From contig JADJNX010000016.1 of the NCBI GenBank assembly GCA_016714125.1, positions 1 through 13,269 on the forward strand: a stretch of 13,269 nucleotides of DNA, given 5' to 3'. Positions 9,314 to 13,269 of the stretch are shown here, piece after piece. A program made the position numbers and the translations under genes. The stretch is from Ignavibacteriales bacterium. Lineage in GTDB: Bacteria > Bacteroidota > Ignavibacteria > Ignavibacteriales > Ignavibacteriaceae. The notes under the pieces were generated by a model. It was not told the origin of the DNA, did not search any database, and saw only the letters and a program-made list of their open reading frames with translations. The number at the start of each line of letters is the position of its first letter. The first letter of the stretch is position 1.

Positions 9314-9410
9314 GATAAAGATGTGAAATAATACTTGATTTTAAATGCTTGCTTATTCTCACATTAAGTTTTACCCTTGACTAACCCGTGATAATTTGTT
9401 AAATTTGTGC

Positions 9411-9940
9411 ATGTTTGATCAAAATTTAAACCGTTTTTCATTTGACCGCAAAAAAGCTTTAGAGGTTTTACTTTATATATCCTCACAAATTGATGATATG
9501 TATAAAACGCTCAAAATTCTTTATTTTGCTGATAAATTGCATCTCTCGAGATATGGCCGATTCATCAATGGTGATACCTATATCGCCATGAATAACAGAC
9601 CCGGTCCCAAGTAGAATCATGACATTATCAGGACTTAAAGGCATTGGTATATATCCTGCTTCAGAATCTGAAAAAGAACTCCCTTTGCATTGAGGGTAAC
9701 TCTCTCATTCCCACTCGTGAACCTGATCTCGGCGAAATCAGTGCATCGGACCTTGAGTGTCTAAACGAAGCAATTGATTTGGATAAAGGCTATTCGTTTA
9801 ATAAGCTGCATGCAACAAGTTCCGATGAGGCATATAAAGCTGCCGATGTGAATGGCGAGATGGACATCAAAAAGATTGCCGGAACCTTAACAAATTCAGA
9901 AGAAGTTCTCACTTATTTAGAACAGATGTATAACGATTAA
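9411..9940 (+). CDS. Panacea-domain (PanA/SocA-like) antitoxin; frame-broken
   Basis: The start at 9411 gives MFDQNLNRFSFDRKKALEVL, then LYISSQIDDMYKTLKILYFA and DKLHLSRYGRFINGDTYIAM, the Panacea (formerly DUF4065) signature. An upstream in-frame ATG at 9396 would add only five residues that do not fit the family. A break near 9610 (where the family has GPVPS followed by a DII-type helix) and another near 9690 lead to EGNSLIPTREPDLGEISASD, LECLNEAI and LTYLEQMYND, typical of the C-terminal half. About 176 residues, normal length. Panacea proteins neutralise diverse toxins encoded beside them. The stop codon TAA (9938-9940) overlaps the next ATG by one base, the classic layout of a toxin-antitoxin pair. 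Confidence 0.85.
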
Positions 9941-10404
9941 TGCCTCTGTTCGATGATATGCCTCCCGAACTTCAGGACCAATTGATTGAAGATGCGATAC
10001 AGATTGGGAATGTTCTAAAACTTTTTTGTGATTTCACCCGACCGCCAAAAGATAAAAGACTCATTCTGGTTTCTGTAAATCCTTTGATAGCTGTCTTTCT
10101 GATTAACTCAACAATAAATACATTTATTGCCAACCGACCTTCACTAAATGCATCACAAATTCATTATTTCTCATAACGATTATAGTTTCATTTCTCATGA
10201 TTCAGTTGTATCCTGTCATGAACTTTTGTCCGCTTTACAGGGGAAGAAGTTACCGACAATTGAAAATGGATTATTCTCGTGTTTTGGGGAAAATTGATGT
10301 TGAATTAAGGGATAAAATCGTCAGTGTAGTCTCGAATAGTGTGACTTTAAGTTCCGCAAAAAAATATGGTGGTTGCGAATTTGAATGGACTAAATTTTTA
10401 CTAA
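9940..10404 (+). CDS. Probable toxin partner of the Panacea antitoxin (PanT-like, unrecognised fold); frame-broken
   Basis: The ATG at 9940 overlaps the Panacea stop. The first frame reads MPLFDDMPPELQDQLIEDAI, QIGNVLKLFCDFTRPPKDKR, LILVSVNPLIAVFLINS and NTFIANRPSLNASQIHYF. A break near 10170 leads to DYSFISHDSVVSCHELLSAL, and another near 10260 to YSRVLGKIDVELRDKIVSVV and SVTLSSAKK. An A7 run at 10358-10364 is the likely site of a third break, after which the original phase closes at TAA 10402-10404. About 155 residues. The alternation of beta strands with a conserved-looking HDS/CHE stretch loosely recalls PemK/MazF-like toxins, but I cannot assign a family. Toxin identity rests on the overlap with the Panacea gene. 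The C-terminal end is uncertain; in the alternative phase the frame stays open to 10460. Confidence 0.65.
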
Positions 10405-10445
10405 AGATAATTGAGACTTCCCATGCAAGTCAAGCAGAATATCTT

Positions 10446-10860
10446 ATGAAACCGGACTAAAAAATCGGCGACTACAGCGTTACCTTCCCCGAGGCATATC
10501 AACTTTAGGATCGATTGGGAAAGATCAGGTTAAAGGGTTTTGGATGGGAACAGCACAAAATGCGCACCTCTATTATATGGATGTTTATTTTGCTTACATC
10601 AAGTTTTACCCCCATGAATTGGAGTTTGCACAAAAACTTAACATGCGAATCTACGATGGCACCGAGGACAGGGCCAAATATCTGTTCCGCGAACCCCTCA
10701 AAGAACTTGCTCGAAAACATGACCTGATCAACAGCCGAATTGTCACCTTCCAGGTGGTGAAAAATCTTCGACAAAATGTTCACCCGACGAGGCACCCACC
10801 GCCTTTTTCGACGACCTGCTCCAACTAATCAGAGATATCTATTACCAAAAACCGTGGTAA
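10446..10860 (+). CDS. Unrecognised protein downstream of the Panacea pair; frame-broken
   Basis: Joined frames read KIGDYSVTFPEAYQ, TLGSIGKDQVKGFW, MGTAQNAHLYYMDVYFAYIK, FYPHELEFAQKLNMRIYDGT, EDRAKYLFREPLKELARKHD, LINSRIVTFQVVKNLRQNV, and after a further break PDEAPTAFFDDLLQLIRD and IYYQKPW with a stop at 10858-10860. I recognise no domain. It is charged, helix-rich, has no membrane segment, and is soluble-looking (about 135 residues). The start is uncertain: ATG 10446 is followed by an in-frame stop within AAACCGGACTAA that an A-run error would explain, and ATG 10366 is an alternative. Same strand and immediate spacing suggest co-transcription with the Panacea pair. It could also be the surviving 3' part of a longer gene. 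Confidence 0.5.
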
Positions 10861-11028
10861 AGGGGAGAGGCATACTTAGCATCTTCAAAAGGGTGCATTT
10901 CCACTATAATCTTCCATATTCTTCTTCAATTCACCAAATTTTCGTTTATAACCATATTTTTCATTTGGTTTTTATGGATATAGCCATAAATCCGCAATTC
11001 AATTACTTATTGCTCCGAAGAGAGCGTA
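10861..11028 (-). other. Gap between converging genes with a possible minus-strand gene remnant
   Basis: No complete gene. On the minus strand, 10956-10885 reads YGYKRKFGELKKNMEDYSGN then APF and a stop. Neighbouring frames add RIYGYIHKNQMKN before it and EDAKYASP after it. Codon-like lysine-rich text in three adjoining frames suggests a small broken ORF, but no family is recognised and the frames could be chance in AT-rich DNA. No clear terminator is seen for either converging gene. Confidence 0.25.
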
Positions 11029-11357
11029 TTAAATCTTAATCTTCACACCTTTGCCAATCTCATCCTTCGCAAATGGAGTTATCGAAATCCTCCGAAGTGA
11101 ATGGATGTGTTTCAATACCGGGGGTCAATCTTTAATGATATCGGTATAAGAAACAGATTATCATCAAATCTCGATCCGGTGAAATCATCTGAAATTATAG
11201 CTATATCTATATCAGACCACTCAAAGTCCGTTTTCGATTTATCGGCAAAAGAACCAAATAAGAAGACACCAAGCACATTTATTTTGTTCTTTCTTAACTC
11301 ATCTGCCAGTTCCCTGGCTTTCAAAATTGCGTATTTTCGACTATATTTTTTATCCAT
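11029..11357 (-). CDS. MNT-type minimal nucleotidyltransferase; frame-broken
   Basis: The start at 11357 gives MDKKYSRKYAILKARELADE, then VLGVFLFGSFADKSKTDFEW and SDIDIAIISDDF: the GSF...DxD nucleotidyltransferase signature with both metal-binding aspartates. Then come RFDDNLFLIPISLKIDPR, a break to IETHPFTSEDFDNS, and a second break to PFAKDEIGKGVKIKI with a stop at 11031-11029. About 109 residues, complete for the family. MNT proteins often act as antitoxins that AMPylate a HEPN RNase toxin (type VII TA). No HEPN gene is visible on either side; the neighbour is instead a HicB-like gene 75 bp upstream on the same strand. It may be an orphan antitoxin or a stand-alone enzyme. Confidence 0.8.
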
Positions 11358-11432
11358 CGTTTCCTTTGATTCAGGTGCAACTTAATCAATCCCATTTTCC
11401 CATTAAGAAAGTGCAAGGATTTCAAAGTCAGA

Positions 11433-11633
11433 TCAAAATACCTTTGCTGCCTTCTCCCCCCTCGATTCACAAAACTCCAGATAGTCATCAACAGAATCAT
11501 GAAATGCCTTCTCGAGTTCAACCACAGATTCACCCTGAAAAGTTATAACATCTTTTGTGTTGATGACTTCGCCTGAAAATATCTTTGCCTCTTCATCATA
11601 ATTGACTACGGCTTCATAACCTTTGTAATCCAT
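11433..11633 (-). CDS. HicB-like antitoxin N-terminal domain, lacking the C-terminal DNA-binding part
   Basis: The start at 11633 (GGAG eight bases upstream) gives MDYKGYEAVVNYDEEAKIFS, then GEVINTKDVITFQGESVVEL and EKAFHDSVDDYLEFCESRGE, ending KAAKVF. This is the partly degraded RNase H-like HicB domain. Relatives continue past this KPF-like position with a ribbon-helix-helix of some 40 residues; here a stop follows, and the 75 bp to the nucleotidyltransferase gene hold no recognisable helix region in any frame, only a short trace (frame 3) ending HLNQRKRW. The DNA-binding tail therefore seems deleted or badly broken. No HicA toxin is seen upstream. A truncated HicB may still bind a toxin but should not repress DNA. 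Confidence 0.75.
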   Translation of the reverse strand: MDYKGYEAVVNYDEEAKIFSGEVINTKDVITFQGESVVELEKAFHDSVDDYLEFCESRGEKAAKVF

Positions 11634-11758
11634 ATTTAACTCCGGCTTCTGTTAAAAATCAACTCTCTGATTTTAAATGATTTTTTTGTTCGTGTTGTTC
11701 TAAAACATTATACAGCAACTACATAAACAAAAGTTGATGGATATAAAAGTTTATACTA

Positions 11759-11948
11759 TATGCGAAAAAACAGATAACAAAATATTTTGAATACTATAAT
11801 AACGAGAGGTTGCGCTGTACTCTACATTTCCTGATTCCTGAAGACTTTTGCTCCGGAAGAATTGATCAAAGATTTTCGGAGAAAAAATAAATTGTTTGAA
11901 GCTCAGCTATTAAGCTCAAAGAGAAACATTTTCGCTTTGTTATCTTGA
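11759..11948 (+). pseudogene. 3' remnant of an IS3-type transposase (integrase core C-terminus)
   Basis: The plus strand reads YAKKQITKYFEYYNNERLRC then TLHFLIPEDFCSGRIDQRF, followed in the next frame by RRKNKLFEAQLLSSKRN. EYYNNERLHSALgYLTPeDF...GR followed by a charged R/K-N-K-L-E-A tail is the standard C-terminal end of IS3-family transposases. An in-frame stop lies just before it, and no DDE-core sequence precedes it, so only about 60 residues survive. The rest of the 11634-12015 gap (11634-11758 and 11949-12015) shows no gene, and I could not identify terminal inverted repeats. It marks past insertion and deletion between the HicB/MNT pair and the unknown operon. Confidence 0.6.
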
Positions 11949-12015
11949 GCTCAACGAGTCGGGACTATTTATTCTACCTTTTGGGATATCAGAACACAAA
12001 CTTATTTTCTTTTTA

Positions 12016-12672
12016 TCATAAAATGAAAATAAAACCAAGCCAATACATATTAGTAAAGGCGAATGGACTTACAATGATAAGTCCGTGTTTAAGAACGCGA
12101 TCAGGAGGAAATGAGAAAAAAATGAATGCTGCAACTATTATAACTTTACTTGCAATTTTTCTGGTACTATTATAATCGAGTGCAAAAAACGATGCCCAAC
12201 TAAGTGTAAAAATAATCCCTAAAATTAAGAATACTATAGGATTCTAATCTTATCGCATTCAATATTGACAAAATAAACAAAATCCCAACCTGTATGTAAG
12301 CTGATTTGTCTTTCTTGTCTTGTATTCTTTTTAGTTCTTGTGCTTTTTTAAGTCAGCTTCTCTTTGTTTTGCTGCTTTTTCTTCTTTTATTTTTCTATTT
12401 ATTTCCAGTTCTTGTTGTTTTTTATATTCTGCCTTTTTGTTTTCTTCTAAGATTTGATTTAATCTATTTATTTCTCTTTCTTTTTCACCGGCTTGAAATC
12501 TGGGCTTATTCTTTGAGTAAAAGTTTGAAAACCCAGATATCTTTTCTTTATTCAACATTTGTTGGAACAATCTAGTTGTTCCCAAACAACAAGGACAGTT
12601 AACTATCAAGTCATAATCTATTTGTTCAAATGAAATATTTCGATATTTAATTTCGTCATAAGGGACTTGCAT
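12016..12672 (-). CDS. Uncharacterised membrane protein: Cys motif, charged coiled coil, then four hydrophobic segments; frame-broken
   Basis: The start at 12672 (MQVPYDEIKYRNISFEQIDY) gives a short domain with CPCC (residues 27-30), then a long Lys/Glu coiled coil (about residues 60-125: EKEREINRLNQILEENKK, KQQELEINRKIKEEKAAK). The raw frame stops at 12331, but across a T6 run at 12344-12349 (an A run on the coding strand) the next frame continues KKAQELKRIQDKKDKSAYIQ into VGILFILSILNAIRL. A second break near 12240 restores the first phase: NPIVFLILGIIFTLSWASFF, ASKVIIVAAFIFFSF and LIIVSPFAFTNMYW then LGFIFIL, with a stop at 12018-12016. The two breaks cancel, giving 219 codons end to end. 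Topology is probably a cytosolic Cys/coiled-coil arm on a four-segment membrane anchor. No family is recognised. Confidence 0.65.
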
Positions 12673-12727
12673 ATAAGCTTACTTTCGTGGTCTTGTTTAG
12701 CTATGTAACATCAAAATTTAATTAAAT

Positions 12728-12967
12728 TTATGAACGGTCATCCTTCCATTGAGGACAAACCACTCCCTGTTCATTTCTAAGCGGTTTACCTGGAATACCA
12801 CGCAAAATAATCAGCACCCCATTCAAATCTTGCTTTTCTAAATTCTTCATCCTCTTGTGGTGACAATGTAGGCATAATGTCATTTCCTCTTGTGCCAATC
12901 CTGCAAATTTGCATAAACCACAACCACCGGCCTGCTTGTTGGACATTCCATATTGATTGTTATACAT
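12728..12967 (-). CDS. Small Cys-rich, zinc-ribbon-like protein, uncharacterised
   Basis: 79 residues, intact frame. The sequence is MYNNQYGMSNKQAGG, then CGLCKFAGLAQEEMTLCLHC and HHKRMKNLEKQDLNG, VLIILRGIPGKPL and GVVCPQWKDDRS. Two CxxC knuckles (C16/C19 and C32/C35) followed at once by HH fit a single zinc site. There is no membrane segment or signal peptide. The ribosome site is weak (AGG about nine bases before the ATG). It sits 55 bp upstream of the membrane-protein gene and 37 bp downstream of the 13209 gene on the same strand, suggesting one operon. It could be a nucleic-acid-binding or adaptor protein; the function is unknown. Confidence 0.6.
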   Translation of the reverse strand: MYNNQYGMSNKQAGGCGLCKFAGLAQEEMTLCLHCHHKRMKNLEKQDLNGVLIILRGIPGKPLRNEQGVVCPQWKDDRS

Positions 12968-13004
12968 ACCATTTACCTGTTTCTATAAATTGATATTTAT
13001 TAAA

Positions 13005-13209
13005 TTATTTAGTTATTTTTGCATACAATTCGGGTCGTATTTTTTTTATTAGATTAAAAATGTCAATAATATTTTTTTTGACATTAGGGTCATTTTCTTT
13101 CTCTAAAAAACTTATATATGAACTAAGAGAAGGTATTAACCATTGAGTCGGATAAACTCCTGTTTCGTAAAACGCCCTCTATTGTATTGATATCAAAACC
13201 TGAACCCAT
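13005..13209 (-). CDS. Small helical protein, first gene of an uncharacterised operon; one frame break
   Basis: The start at 13209 has a strong ribosome site (AAAGGAG, seven to eight bases before the ATG). The first frame reads MGSGFDINTIEGVLR; a one-base break near 13165 leads to GVYPTQWLIPSLSSYISFLE, KENDPNVKKNIIDIFNLIKK and IRPELYAKITK, with a stop at 13007-13005. About 68 residues, mostly predicted helical, soluble, acidic then basic. I recognise no family. The good ribosome site and the long open second half make it likely to be a real gene that ORF callers would miss because of the break. The 60 bp upstream to the window edge are AT-rich; the promoter or any upstream gene lies mostly outside. 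Confidence 0.55.
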
Positions 13210-13269
13210 ATTATTTCTACTCCTTTGTTTTTAATAATAATTAATGATTTTCAAAAAACTACTGTCTCA

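Noticed and set aside
10505..10795. Minus-strand 96-codon frame
   Set aside because: Antisense to the joined plus-strand gene, which gives coherent sequence through to a stop at 10860; the minus frame shows no motif.
11945..12175. Plus-strand 76-codon frame ending in a hydrophobic stretch
   Set aside because: It overlaps antisense the multi-TM half of the minus-strand membrane gene, which has better coding character and completes a 219-codon gene.
12306..12575. Plus-strand hydrophobic 89-codon frame rich in Phe/Leu
   Set aside because: It is the complement of the Lys/Glu coiled coil (AAA/GAA codons read as TTT/TTC) and has no ribosome site.

Overview
Likely source. The window looks like a member of the FCB superphylum (Bacteroidota/Ignavibacteria-like lineages). 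Two secreted proteins carry the C-terminal sorting domain of the type IX secretion system (T9SS), each with an NYPNPFNP motif, and a GroES-like co-chaperone of a type I associate with Bacteroidota is present. Base composition is AT-rich. Nearly every gene, including housekeeping ones, is split by single-base frame breaks, several of them in A/T homopolymers. I therefore read most broken frames as uncorrected sequence error rather than gene decay, and I annotate whole genes across the breaks.

Layout. Positions 1-1908 (minus strand) hold a tight amino-acid operon: a cystathionine gamma-synthase-like PLP enzyme followed, one base later, by aspartate kinase (probably bifunctional thrA, cut by the window edge). 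Positions 1909-2234 are non-coding, with two diverged 50-bp direct repeats flanking a strong minus-strand terminator. Positions 2235-4061 encode an exported alpha/alpha-toroid glycoside hydrolase with an N-terminal glycogen-binding-like domain. Positions 4184-8020 hold two paralogous secreted endonuclease I genes with T9SS tails. A GroES-like co-chaperone gene and a 260-bp mosaic of short degenerate repeats lie between them.

Positions 8114-13209 form an accessory, toxin-antitoxin-rich region. It contains: an AAA-ATPase of the type normally fused to a PD-(D/E)XK nuclease, with the nuclease part apparently deleted; divergently, a Panacea (PanA-type) antitoxin gene overlapping a probable toxin gene and followed by an unrecognised third gene; a HicB-like antitoxin lacking its DNA-binding tail, next to an MNT-type nucleotidyltransferase; the 3' end of an IS3-type transposase; and a three-gene minus-strand operon of unknown function. 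That operon encodes a small helical protein, a Cys-rich zinc-ribbon-like protein, and a Cys-motif/coiled-coil/multi-TM membrane protein whose membrane half only appears after joining frames.

How it fits together. The left half is metabolism and secretion (Met/Thr/Lys synthesis, glycan breakdown, extracellular DNA breakdown). The right half is a module-rich island where several conflict systems have lost a partner or a domain, with an IS remnant as a sign of rearrangement. The best candidate for something undescribed is the three-gene operon at 12016-13209; second is the unknown gene behind the Panacea pair. I saw no tRNA, rRNA, CRISPR array or known riboswitch.
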